The notes beneath the pieces were generated by a model. The model was not told the DNA's origin. It made no database searches and saw nothing but the letters and a program-made list of their open reading frames with translations. A DNA stretch of 64,000 nucleotides from Nosema muscidifuracis (taxonomy: Eukaryota > Microsporidia > Nosematidae): contig JAIOKI010000028.1 of assembly GCA_028335825.1 (NCBI GenBank), forward strand, positions 62,001 to 126,000, read 5' to 3'. The position numbers were made by a program, and so were the translations under genes. This document shows, piece by piece, positions 40,401 through 49,258 of this stretch. Positions within the stretch are counted from its first letter, which is position 1, and each line of letters starts with the position of its first letter.

Positions 40401-40489
40401 CTTTAAGGGGTAAAAAAATTTTATTTTTCAAAATGCATAAAATGAATAGAAAAATAATTATTAATGAACATTTATCATATTGAATTTTA

Positions 40490-40586
40490 TTTAAAATATA
40501 GTAATTAATATTTTTATATTTAAAATATAGTAATTAATATTTTTATATTTAAAATATAGTAATTAATATTTTTATATTTAAAATAT
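40490..40586. repeat. 29-bp perfect tandem repeat
   Basis: A 29-bp unit (aaaatatagtaattaatatt and onward) is repeated about 3.3 times with no differences visible, between the divergent L11 and hydrolase genes. Confidence 0.9.
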
Positions 40587-40628
40587 TCTTTTTTTGGATA
40601 TTTGGTAAACAGTTTAAAATTGTACCCC

Positions 40629-41363
40629 ATGAAAATAAACACTCTTTTTCTAATATTTCTAATATTTCTAATTATCTTTAATGAAATATTCATCTGTCTC
40701 TTTATAATGTTCATCTTTCAAAGACACCTTTACTTATTGAATAAAAAGTCTTTTATAGATCCCAAGTATATTTATGAAATAAGACCAGGACTCTCTCTTA
40801 ATATATTTGATACTGGATCTGATAATGATTGTATAATATTCTTGGGTAATGTTATTGACTACAAAATAATCAAACAATTTTCTCTTATTCTACAGGATCA
40901 TCTTCAATTTAATATTATATCTTATAATATGGGAAATTATTCAGAAAAACAAATTAAAAATGAATTAGATGAAATAAAATTGTATTTAGATACAAGAAAT
41001 AAGAAGAGAGTAGGATGTGGTATATCATTTGGATGTTCTTTATTAATATACTTATCTAGTATATTAAATTTTAAAAAGATAGTTTTAATTAATCCTTTTT
41101 ATAGTCTAAGAAGGATAGTAAATGAAAAAATGTTAGGAATATTCTTAGTAGATACATTTGATAATAGTATTATAAAGAAAATTAATTGCTATATCACTCT
41201 ACTTTATTCAGAATATGATGAAGTAATACCTAATAAACATTCTAAAGATCTTTCAAAACTTAATAATAATATTAATTTAATATGCGTATCTAAAGCTGAT
41301 CATAATAGTATATTAGAAAATACAGTATTGTTATATGAAAATTTAATTAAGCATTTAATATGA
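40629..41363 (+). CDS. Membrane-anchored alpha/beta hydrolase (ABHD/BEM46-like)
   Basis: The start is placed at the ATG at 40629 because ACCCC touches it; an in-frame TTG at 40602 is not supported. The 244-residue protein has a long N-terminal hydrophobic helix (about 3-32) and then a compact alpha/beta hydrolase domain. The nucleophile elbow is GISFG (Ser133), the acid probably Asp197 in YSEYDEVIP, and the base His225 in KADHNSI, so a full Ser-Asp-His triad is in the expected order. Such enzymes act as membrane lipases, thioesterases or depalmitoylases (ABHD13/17, fungal BEM46). The substrate cannot be inferred. The minus-strand frame at 40520-40714 is a shadow. Confidence 0.75.
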   Translation: MKINTLFLIFLIFLIIFNEIFICLFIMFIFQRHLYLLNKKSFIDPKYIYEIRPGLSLNIFDTGSDNDCIIFLGNVIDYKIIKQFSLILQDHLQFNIISYNMGNYSEKQIKNELDEIKLYLDTRNKKRVGCGISFGCSLLIYLSSILNFKKIVLINPFYSLRRIVNEKMLGIFLVDTFDNSIIKKINCYITLLYSEYDEVIPNKHSKDLSKLNNNINLICVSKADHNSILENTVLLYENLIKHLI

Positions 41364-41826
41364 AGTAGAATTAGTTAAAATATGTTATTTGAAGTAAAAA
41401 TAATTAAATTATATAATGTAATATAAATATTCTATATAAGATAAATGAAAATAAAATAATTAAATTATATAATGTAATAAAATAGTCTATATAAGATAAG
41501 ATAATATTCTCTATCAGATAAATGAAAATATTCTATATAAAATATATTCTTTATAAGATAAATGAAAATATTCTATATAAAATATTCTTTATAAGATATT
41601 AAATACTAGTTAAACATCTTTTGTTCTCAAAATGGGAATGTACTTCTATATATTGAAAAAATAATAATTGTAAAATAACTGTTTATAAAATAGAAGGAAT
41701 AAATAATTGTAAAATTCAACTTTTTATATATTGATATTTTCTTAATTTGGTAATATATTTAATATTATATGCTATTTAATAAAATATATTATAAAAAAAT
41801 ATTATTTTCTTTATTAATATAATTTT
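41364..41826. repeat. AT-rich spacer with 'ttctatataagataaatgaaaata' repeats
   Basis: A 25-45 bp unit built around 'attctatataagataaatga' recurs about six times between 41425 and 41605. No gene is seen. Confidence 0.65.
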
Positions 41827-42102
41827 CTATAATTCCTTGATTAATTCGCTATACTTTCTTTTAATATTTTTTAAATCTTCTTTCGTTGATAAATTACCCA
41901 ATTTGTATAAATAAGATACATTAAGATCTTTATTTATATACATAAAAGAATCGGGATTTGAAGAATTATCTAAGTCACTTAAAACATTATAAAGTGTAAA
42001 GTTTACATCAGTGCCAAATAAAGTAGTAAATTGGGAAATTATGGCCATAACAAGTAATCCTGCACAGAAAGCTAATATTATAGAGAAATTAAAATATTGC
42101 AT
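41827..42102 (-). CDS. Small N-terminally anchored protein (paired family, 1)
   Basis: The 91-residue protein begins with a hydrophobic anchor or signal (FSIILAFCAGLLVMAIISQF). A polar part with 'LSDLDNSSNPDSFMYINKDLNVSYLYKL' and a basic helix at the end follow. It aligns by eye with the 5'-neighbour at 42584-43033 ('FSNLDYSDNNDILPLKISDIGFLTKD'). Its ATG is preceded by AGGGGT rather than the CCC box used elsewhere, as is that of its paralogue. Both have TAACGGTTTTATAA (plus-strand reading) upstream. Function unknown. Confidence 0.6.
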   Translation of the reverse strand: MQYFNFSIILAFCAGLLVMAIISQFTTLFGTDVNFTLYNVLSDLDNSSNPDSFMYINKDLNVSYLYKLGNLSTKEDLKNIKRKYSELIKEL

Positions 42103-42583
42103 ACCCCTTCAAAGAAAAATATTTTTATTTTTTATCATTTAATTATTGTTTTAAAAAATTTTATCATAAATATTATAGATAGAGATAAGAAATTTTCTCT
42201 TTGCTATCAATTAATAACTTTTATTATCTTAAAATAGAAATGAATTTTTATTTATTATATATCAATTTCATTGATTTTAATATAACGGTTTTATAATCAC
42301 TTTGTTGAAAATTTAATAGTATTTAAAAAAATTACTAATTTTTGTTATGAAAACATCTTGATAAAATATTCGTTATATAAATAAAATATTTATTTAACAA
42401 TATAAAAATATATTTAAAGATTTATTTAACAATATAAAAAGATATTAAATATTTTTTATTATTTGTTTAAAATTAGATAAACAATGGTAAAAAAATACAA
42501 ATAAATATTATAAGATAACGTATGGAGTCATCATTTAAAAAAATAAAATATCTAAAAAATTTAATTAATTATATCAAATATCA
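42103..42583. other. AT-rich spacer with conserved upstream box
   Basis: Apart from the box at 42293-42306 and a short duplication (tatttaacaatataaaaa.atattta at about 42390-42445), no structure or gene is seen. Confidence 0.5.
42293..42306 (-). promoter_or_regulatory. Shared 14-bp upstream box (Myb-like core)
   Basis: taacggttttataa (plus-strand reading) is identical to 43082-43095. It lies 190 bp upstream of the 91-aa gene. The core TAACGG matches the general Myb recognition pattern; whether a factor binds is inference. Confidence 0.5.
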
Positions 42584-43033
42584 TTATCCAAATATATAAG
42601 ATTTAATACTTCCAATTTTATCAAAAAATCCTTTACATGACTGTTTTATATTATTAATAAAAGAATTTACTTTAAGTGTATAACTAGGAGCAGATTTTCT
42701 ACTACTATTTATTTTTTTAATTTTATAAATTTCTTCTATTAATCTATTATTATTAAATTTGATAGTAGATTTGTTATCAAGAATACTATCTTTAAAAATG
42801 TCATAAAAAACTAATTTAGTTGATTTAATCATATCTTTGGTAAGGAAACCAATATCAGAAATTTTTAATGGTAAAATATCATTATTATCTGAATAATCTA
42901 AGTTACTGAAAAAATCTTCTAATTGTTTTATATCAAATGAATTTTTAAGATTAATTATATAGAATACAAACATAATCGGTACATAACTTAATATGAAAAA
43001 TAATAACATCAAGAGATATTCTGAAAATTTCAT
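42584..43033 (-). CDS. Small N-terminally anchored protein (paired family, 2)
   Basis: The start is placed at the ATG at 43033, giving 149 residues; an in-frame TTG three codons upstream is ignored. A hydrophobic anchor occupies about residues 5-27 (LLMLLFFILSYVPIMFVFYII). A polar region with 'FFSNLDYSDNNDILPLKISD' and a basic, helical C-terminal part follow. It shares N-terminal layout and the LDxSxNxD segment with 41827-42102 but is longer. AGGGGT touches the ATG, and the 14-bp box lies 49 bp upstream. Function unknown. Confidence 0.6.
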   Translation of the reverse strand: MKFSEYLLMLLFFILSYVPIMFVFYIINLKNSFDIKQLEDFFSNLDYSDNNDILPLKISDIGFLTKDMIKSTKLVFYDIFKDSILDNKSTIKFNNNRLIEEIYKIKKINSSRKSAPSYTLKVNSFINNIKQSCKGFFDKIGSIKSYIFG

Positions 43034-43081
43034 ACCCCTCAATAAATATTTTTTTAAATAGATTTAATTTTTAATTAACAT

Positions 43082-43095
43082 TAACGGTTTTATAA
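43082..43095 (-). promoter_or_regulatory. Shared 14-bp upstream box (Myb-like core)
   Basis: Exact copy of 42293-42306, 49 bp upstream of the 149-residue gene. Confidence 0.5.
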
Positions 43096-43294
43096 ATCAT
43101 TCTCTACATCTATGATATTATTTCTTGTAATTATTCTAATTGTACTGGTTTAATTGTATAAATATTTGTAATTTATTTATCATCAATTTACAAAAAAAAT
43201 TTATTTCAAGCTAAGATTTACTTGCTGATTGCAAGATGAATAACAATTAAAAAATTATTTTGTGAACAATTCGCATTATTATCAGATAAATAAT

Positions 43295-43870
43295 CAATAA
43301 AATAATTTATTGAGATAAGAAAAAAAACTTCAACATCTAGCAGTTGGTGATACACATTATCATATCATAAGTCCTTGCTTGTAAGAAGATTGGGAACCCC
43401 TTAGATTATATAAAAATTGAGAAAAGCTCAGTAGGATTTTGAGTTATCACTTGGCTCAATACATCATTTAAAAACACAACTCAGTTCATCTGAATGCTAT
43501 GGGATAATATACAGCTATGAACCAATCATTACCAGGTCAAAAAGAATATCTTTTGTTGATGATGATGTAGCTTCTTTTCTAAGAATCTACACTAGTGAGA
43601 CCATGAGTATATAATTTCGTTGTAAAATAAAATATCATCCTTGGAATTTTCTTCTCATAAAGAGCTCTTTACCTAAATAAGAATGGATAATACAACATGA
43701 GGTGTTAAAACTCTCTTTTTTAATTTCACATAGAAAATAATGTTTTTTAAAATAGTGATAATTGTGAAAACATAAGTGGTGTTATATTTTAGAATACACC
43801 CTGTTCATAGAAAAAATTCTTTATTATTTACCAAGATGCTGTTCATTCCATTAATTTGTTTTTATTTATA
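43295..43870 (-). mobile_element. Decayed 5'-truncated LINE tail
   Basis: This stretch is alignable throughout with the 3'UTR and the last ORF2 codons of copy A (for example tcttgcttgtaggaagattgggaacccctta at 45312 onward versus a diverged match at 43374 onward, and the ggctcaatac..catttaa segment). It has many substitutions and small gaps. It ends near 43870 in plain AT-rich DNA. It is the oldest LINE fragment in the window and has no coding capacity. Confidence 0.75.
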
Positions 43871-44329
43871 TTAATTTTATTAAATTATTTACACTTTTCT
43901 TCTCACCATCGTGATTCTTGCTCTTTCTTAATCTGCAATCTAAAACTTTTTTAAGTTAAAGTATTTTTCTTTAGATAATTTTATTTAAATTAATATACTT
44001 GTATGATAAATTAGCTTTTAAATTAAAGCAAACACATTATTAATTAAAAAATAAACAACATTGTAGATATGTTTTATTCATCTTATCAAGCTACCACTTA
44101 TCTTTGTGTAATTCTTATACAAGATATCTAGCAAAAAAAGAATTAATATTGTTGTCAGTAGATAACCCACCTTGGTCTTAAAAATTATAAATCATCATCT
44201 AACTATTATCACTATGTTTTATTAATTAAAATTTGTTGTCTTATCTTTAATACATAGTAACTATGATAGGTGAACTGTTTTTAAATTTACAACGAATTTA
44301 GAATTGAACCAATTTGCAAATTTTGCATT
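43871..44329. other. AT-rich spacer between LINE fragments
   Basis: No gene, repeat or element is recognised here, apart from the left target-site duplication of the next insertion at 44317-44329. Confidence 0.4.
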
Positions 44330-44659
44330 AAAAAAAAAAAAAATAAAAGTATTTATTGGAAAAATAAAATCAGTATAGAAGAAAAACCACCCGGCCACCA
44401 AAATCTCCACTGAGAAAACAAACATCAATAGTGCGCTTTACACGCCAGCATACCTTTACGGCCTCGCTTATAGGAGAAAATATCGTTCCCTTAGGACTAC
44501 TTAAAGTCATAGCCATGAAGGCTATGACCTGTCAAGAGACAGTTAGGAACGTATCGCCTGGTTCAATACACCAATTAAGAACACAACTCAGTCCAGCGAA
44601 AGTAATACAGCATACAGTATCATGCCCGACCTCTCCTAGGTCTAAACAAATTTTGCATT
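44317..44659 (-). mobile_element. Tail-only LINE/SINE-like insertion (subfamily 2) with 13-bp target duplication
   Basis: The insertion spans about 44330-44646 and consists only of the family's 3'UTR module plus its T-rich end (sense strand). It is flanked by perfect direct repeats caaattttgcatt at 44317-44329 and 44647-44659. It differs from the copy A/B tail by subfamily-specific changes that preserve RNA stems. It is non-coding; the frame at 44431-44700 is on the opposite strand and spurious. Confidence 0.85.
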
Positions 44660-44849
44660 CTATATTTCTAAGTTTTAGAATAATACGTTATCGACACTGA
44701 ATAATTTATAAAAAATTAGTAAAATAAATAAAAAGTTGATCAGTTTTTGAGATGAAAAAAAATCTAACAATAAAACCTATTTATTTACCCCGTATACAAT
44801 TTCGAGTCTGACTTATCGTATCATTACTGTTTGCATTTAAATTTATATA

Positions 44850-45195
44850 TCAAATAATTTTATAAATAATATCATATTCGTATTCTTCACAGGTGTTTAT
44901 TTCAATTAGCTCAACATCATATTCAAAAGACAAAACATAATTTGAAAATATAACTAATGGAGTATGTTTAAGAATTCTCTTATTGCATTCTTTGCTACAA
45001 ATCTCATAATCTTTTGAAGTGCATTTTACCACTAATATGTTATTGATAAACTGATATAAAGTTATAAATTTATTAATTTTATCAACTTTGCAAATTCTTT
45101 TGATATCGCAGATGTTAAAATATTTTTCATTTCCTTTCAAAAATTGCTGTAACATATTGTGAGGGTAATTAAAAGATAATTTATCAAGACAAGAG
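44850..45195 (-). pseudogene. 3' fragment of a host gene cut by LINE copy A
   Basis: An open minus-strand stretch ends with a stop at 44850 and encodes about 114 residues that are not LINE-like (for example 'NMLQQFLKGNEKYFNICDIKRICKV', then 'YEICSKECNKRILKHTPLVIF', and an acidic C-terminus). Upstream the frame continues into the tail of copy A (from about 45197), so the first third of the apparent 147-aa frame is element-derived. The 5' part of the gene is not found on the far side of the LINE cluster. Family not recognised. Confidence 0.55.
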
Positions 45196-45299
45196 AAAAT
45201 AAAAAAAAAATAAAAATAAAATGATTTATTGAAATAAGAGAGAAAAGCCACACAGCAAGTAAAAACTTCTACATCCAATAATATGTGACACACACCAGC

Positions 45300-45510
45300 A
45301 TACCATAAAGGTCTTGCTTGTAGGAAGATTGGGAACCCCTTAGGATTAATTAAAATCCTTCAGTCATAATGACTGAGACCTGCGTTCAGCAGGATTTTGG
45401 GTTATCGCCTGGTTCAATACACCATTTAAGAACACAACTCAGTTCAGCGGAATGCTACGGCATAATATGCAGCTTTAAGCCAAACCCCTCCCAGGTCAGA
45501 ATTTAATTCT
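45300..45510 (-). ncRNA. Structured 3'UTR RNA module of LINE copy A
   Basis: In plus-strand coordinates the stems are aaccc 45334-45338 with gggtt 45399-45403 (closing), ggatt 45343-45347 with aatcc 45354-45358, cagtca 45361-45366 with tgactg 45370-45375, and cctgc 45379-45383 with gcagg 45389-45393. The first stem encloses the other three as a branched structure. Subfamily-2 copies keep the same four stems with different bases. It is the likely recognition site for the element's reverse transcriptase. Confidence 0.7.
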
Positions 45511-45547
45511 TTTGTTGCTAATAAATTAGCTACTTTTGTATCAGATT

Positions 45548-48500
45548 TTACTCTGATGAGACATGAAGTCTACTCTTTTGTTGTACAATGATATATCTTT
45601 GTACTATCATTTTATCAAGAAATTCTACTCTTACAAGTAGAGCTTTTCTTCCTGTTGGTGAAGTCTTGATGTCATTGATATTACCAATGATCATCTTAAC
45701 TCGTTCTACTTTTGTCAGAGTTAAAGAATTTAACTCTGTAATTTTGTTCTCATAAAGAGATCTTGTCTCAGATAAGGATGGACAATCTAACAGGAAATGT
45801 TCAAGATTTTCCTGTTCTCCCTCACATAGAAAGCAATGTTCTCTATAATACTGAGGGATTCTAAGAGCATTAGCTAACGCAGAAGACCATCTAATTAAAT
45901 TACATCTTATTTTAGTGTAATTCCTTATCTGTCTCTTATTTATTTGTGTTAGTATGTACTTGAGTTGAGACTCAAATATACCATACTGTGCTGCTAGTGA
46001 GGATGCTATGGTAGTATTATAGGATCTCCTACCTTTCAATACCTCTATTATTCTTTGTTTGGCTACTTTGTAGTCAATACTTTCATAGTCGTGTCCGACA
46101 TATCTTTTACACCACCGTCGAGTTCTTGAACTCCATGTAGTCTTTTTGGCTCTTGGAACTTGTTCTACAAATTCCGAGATTATAGTTTTGTTGTGTTTCC
46201 ACTTCCTTAATGCTCTAAAGCGATTTAGAGCTGCTTGTATTTGAATCCTGTTAATACAGAACTCATCCATTATCCTATCTAATGGAACTATTTTTGTCCA
46301 GAATATCATCCGGACAGCTTTTCTGAGAATCCTACTGATTCTCCCTGATCTTGTACTAGACATTCCCCATAACTCACTACCGTACATGAGTGCAGGTACT
46401 AGTACATTCTTTATTAGTATTCCCTTGAACGGAATACATATACTCTTGTTAAGAAGCTTTGGTTTCAATGCTTCTAATGCTTTTTTGCCTCTAAAGGCTC
46501 CATCTTTTACAAGATGATCTTCGAGGGTGCTTTTTTTAATCAAAACACCCAAATACCTGTATTCTGTGACTTCACAGATCTTTCCAAAGTCAATATCTAT
46601 AGAGATATCTTCTGACTCATAGCTTGTATTGGTATTCCATACGAGAATACCACTTTTGTTACAGTTAACTTTCATTTGATTGTCAACTGCCCATTTACTG
46701 ATTTGTTGAATTTTTAGTTCCAAATCATTTTTTGAATCACCAAAGACAACAATGTCATCTGCAAACATCAGTCCTGGTATTGCTATTGTTGATCGAGGTA
46801 CAATCACTTTTGTCATGTCATCAAAAATGTCATTAATAAACAGATTGAACAACATTGGAGAACAAGGGCATCCTTGTCTCACACCTTTTCTGTAGCTATA
46901 GCCACTGCTTGTATCTCCACCTATGCGGATTCTCATTTGTGTGTTACCATATATATCTTTCAATGTATTTATCAGATATTCTGGTATACAATACTTTTGT
47001 AGCTTATTAAATAATAGCTCATGGCTAACATTATCATAAGCTTTTTCGAAGTCTATGAAGCACAGATATGTCTTCAGACTTCGAAATTCTCTTCTTTTAA
47101 CAACTTCTAATAAAGTTGCTACCTGGTTCATACATTCTTCTCCTGCTCTAAATCCAGCCTGATAAGGAGAAAGAATGTTATTTGTATCGACAAACTGTGT
47201 AAGTCTATCATTGATTATTTTTAGGTATATTTTACTGATTGTATTAATCAGTGCAATACCTCTATAGTTGTTGATATCTGTTTCATCTCCCTTTTTATGG
47301 AGGCATACCATATCAGCAGCACTCCAATAAACAGGTGGGCTGGCACCTGTTATAAATTTGTTGATCTCATCCACCAGGAATGAGGGCAGCTTTTTATCTA
47401 CTAGACTAGGCCTAAGTAGTACCTTGTATAGCTCAGTTGGAATTTCATCCGGACCGGCTGCTTTGTTATTGCCACAATTATTTGTAGCTTTTATTAATTC
47501 CTCCATTGTGACGTCATCAGGAGGCTCTTTTAAAAGACTTTTGTTGTATATAGAGTCACTATCTACAGTTGATGTTGCTAATTTAGCATAAAATTTGTTA
47601 GCTATTTCTAGCTTCTTTTGTTGCTCATTGTGAGCTATGCCCTCCTCGTCTTGAAGACAAACATTGTCTAGTCTAACTGATGTGTTAGACATACCCTTTA
47701 GCCACTTCCAGAAATCTCTAGAGCGATTACTTTTATAGAGGTTTATGCCATTAAAGGCCCAGAGATTAGCTCGTTCTCGCCGAACCTTCACTCTTGTTTC
47801 CTCAACTTCTTTTTTTAATGTCAAATACCTAAAAGCATTTACATCATTCCATTGTTTTAGTACTTGCTTTGTGGCAAGTCTAAATCTTTTATACACATTA
47901 ATGTGCTTCCATTTAATAGGTAATCCTTTTTTTACCTTAACTTTATCGTACACCTTTTCAGTTGTACATACTTCTTTTAAAACTCTTGGGAGTTCTTCTA
48001 TTGTGAATAGTTTCCTATTCAAAAGCTGACTCAATTTCTCTTCAATAAGAGGATCTTGCATCTTCTTTCTGTTATATGTAAAAGATGTCTCTACTACTGG
48101 AGAAGGAAGAGTTATATATCTTCTAAGTAGTAGATGATCTCCTACAGCCCATCTTTGTGAGATAGTAACCTTCTCACTGTCTTGCTTTAAGACTCTAAAG
48201 ATCGTATCAATACGTCTTTTTGAGACTTTACCATTACTCAGGATTCTAGTTCCTGATACTCTATTGTAGTTGATAAGAGGATTTAAACCTCCAGCAACAA
48301 GCTTTTGTTTGAGAGTTGAATCTTTACAATTCATATCTCCCATTACTATAATCTCCTTGTAGCATCTTTTGTTCTTCTCAATATTAAGAAGGTTGATTAA
48401 TTTTATGAGAGTTAATTGCTTAAGCTCTCTATCTTGTGGCACATAGACATTGATAACTAGTATCTTTGTCCATCCTGTACTTGTTTTGAATTCAACAACC

Positions 48501-49258
48501 GTTTGTAGGATGTTGTCATCATTACCTTTTTTAGAACATCTCACTGCTCCACTTTTTCTTACCAAGGTCATTAAACCTGGTTTATTTTTACCTATGGCAG
48601 GTGTTTCCACTACCATATACTTTTCTAGTCTTCCAATAAAAGTGGATTTCTTCCATGTTTCTTGTAGACATAAAATTGATGGTTTCTCTACTTTCAAAAG
48701 GATCTCTAAGTCTTCCTTCTTCCCATAAAGATGATTTATATTAAGACTACAAAGCTTAACTTTGTCAAGAGTCTTTAACTTTTGTACCTGCTTAAACTTA
48801 GCTGGTTTTTCTTTTAACACATTAATGTTTAACTGCTTTAATGCATTAATAAAGTTGTCTTTTTGTACTTTCTTTACAGCAAAGAAAGTAAATGTTGTAT
48901 CACGTCTGCGATGTCTTTTACTACCTACAATACAGTTATCTAAAACTGGATTAACTCTTGTAAGTTTCTTTTGTAACTCTGGAATCTTAATATGGCTTGC
49001 CAAGGCCTTTACTAAGCAGAGCTTCTTTTGTAAGCTGTTAAGCTTGATCTTTTTTCTTAAATTAAACATTACATTATAATTTAAAGATTTTACTCCGAGG
49101 GATCTCGAATGACATTTACTTTTGATTTTAATAAGTTTGTAACTTACATCAATACAAATACTTTCGTTGCTTCTAAGAAGCTTAAATAAAGAAGTTTTTT
49201 GATTCCTTAGAGTGAATCGTAATAAATCAATATTTAGAACTTTATTTTCAGGGTCCAT
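45548..49258 (-). CDS. LINE copy A ORF2: APE endonuclease plus reverse transcriptase
   Basis: The 1236-residue protein has a basic N-terminal extension (1-165). An AP-endonuclease-like domain follows (about 168-385: SLNINHL, QETW with Glu200, GDMN with Asp308, RRIDTIF with Asp351, GDH at 373-375). The reverse transcriptase spans about 590-900 (NKAAGPDEIP, FIDFEKAYD with Asp736, KGVRQGCPCSPMLFNLF, FADD at 832-835). A thumb/connection follows, and a C-terminal zinc knuckle (CFLCEGEQENLEHFLLDCP, CCHC). All catalytic residues are present, so activity is plausible. Its ATG lies inside the end of ORF1 (ATGGACCCTGA, 11-base overlap), suggesting coupled translation by stop-restart. Confidence 0.95.
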   Translation of the reverse strand: MDPENKVLNIDLLRFTLRNQKTSLFKLLRSNESICIDVSYKLIKIKSKCHSRSLGVKSLNYNVMFNLRKKIKLNSLQKKLCLVKALASHIKIPELQKKLTRVNPVLDNCIVGSKRHRRRDTTFTFFAVKKVQKDNFINALKQLNINVLKEKPAKFKQVQKLKTLDKVKLCSLNINHLYGKKEDLEILLKVEKPSILCLQETWKKSTFIGRLEKYMVVETPAIGKNKPGLMTLVRKSGAVRCSKKGNDDNILQTVVEFKTSTGWTKILVINVYVPQDRELKQLTLIKLINLLNIEKNKRCYKEIIVMGDMNCKDSTLKQKLVAGGLNPLINYNRVSGTRILSNGKVSKRRIDTIFRVLKQDSEKVTISQRWAVGDHLLLRRYITLPSPVVETSFTYNRKKMQDPLIEEKLSQLLNRKLFTIEELPRVLKEVCTTEKVYDKVKVKKGLPIKWKHINVYKRFRLATKQVLKQWNDVNAFRYLTLKKEVEETRVKVRRERANLWAFNGINLYKSNRSRDFWKWLKGMSNTSVRLDNVCLQDEEGIAHNEQQKKLEIANKFYAKLATSTVDSDSIYNKSLLKEPPDDVTMEELIKATNNCGNNKAAGPDEIPTELYKVLLRPSLVDKKLPSFLVDEINKFITGASPPVYWSAADMVCLHKKGDETDINNYRGIALINTISKIYLKIINDRLTQFVDTNNILSPYQAGFRAGEECMNQVATLLEVVKRREFRSLKTYLCFIDFEKAYDNVSHELLFNKLQKYCIPEYLINTLKDIYGNTQMRIRIGGDTSSGYSYRKGVRQGCPCSPMLFNLFINDIFDDMTKVIVPRSTIAIPGLMFADDIVVFGDSKNDLELKIQQISKWAVDNQMKVNCNKSGILVWNTNTSYESEDISIDIDFGKICEVTEYRYLGVLIKKSTLEDHLVKDGAFRGKKALEALKPKLLNKSICIPFKGILIKNVLVPALMYGSELWGMSSTRSGRISRILRKAVRMIFWTKIVPLDRIMDEFCINRIQIQAALNRFRALRKWKHNKTIISEFVEQVPRAKKTTWSSRTRRWCKRYVGHDYESIDYKVAKQRIIEVLKGRRSYNTTIASSLAAQYGIFESQLKYILTQINKRQIRNYTKIRCNLIRWSSALANALRIPQYYREHCFLCEGEQENLEHFLLDCPSLSETRSLYENKITELNSLTLTKVERVKMIIGNINDIKTSPTGRKALLVRVEFLDKMIVQRYIIVQQKSRLHVSSE

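Noticed and set aside
40490-40586. 29-bp perfect repeats as a CRISPR array
   Set aside because: The repeats are head-to-tail without spacers, in a eukaryotic nuclear context.
44431-44700. Plus-strand frame over the tail-only LINE insertion
   Set aside because: Antisense to the element; the same chance frame recurs at 51109-51336 because the module is repeated.
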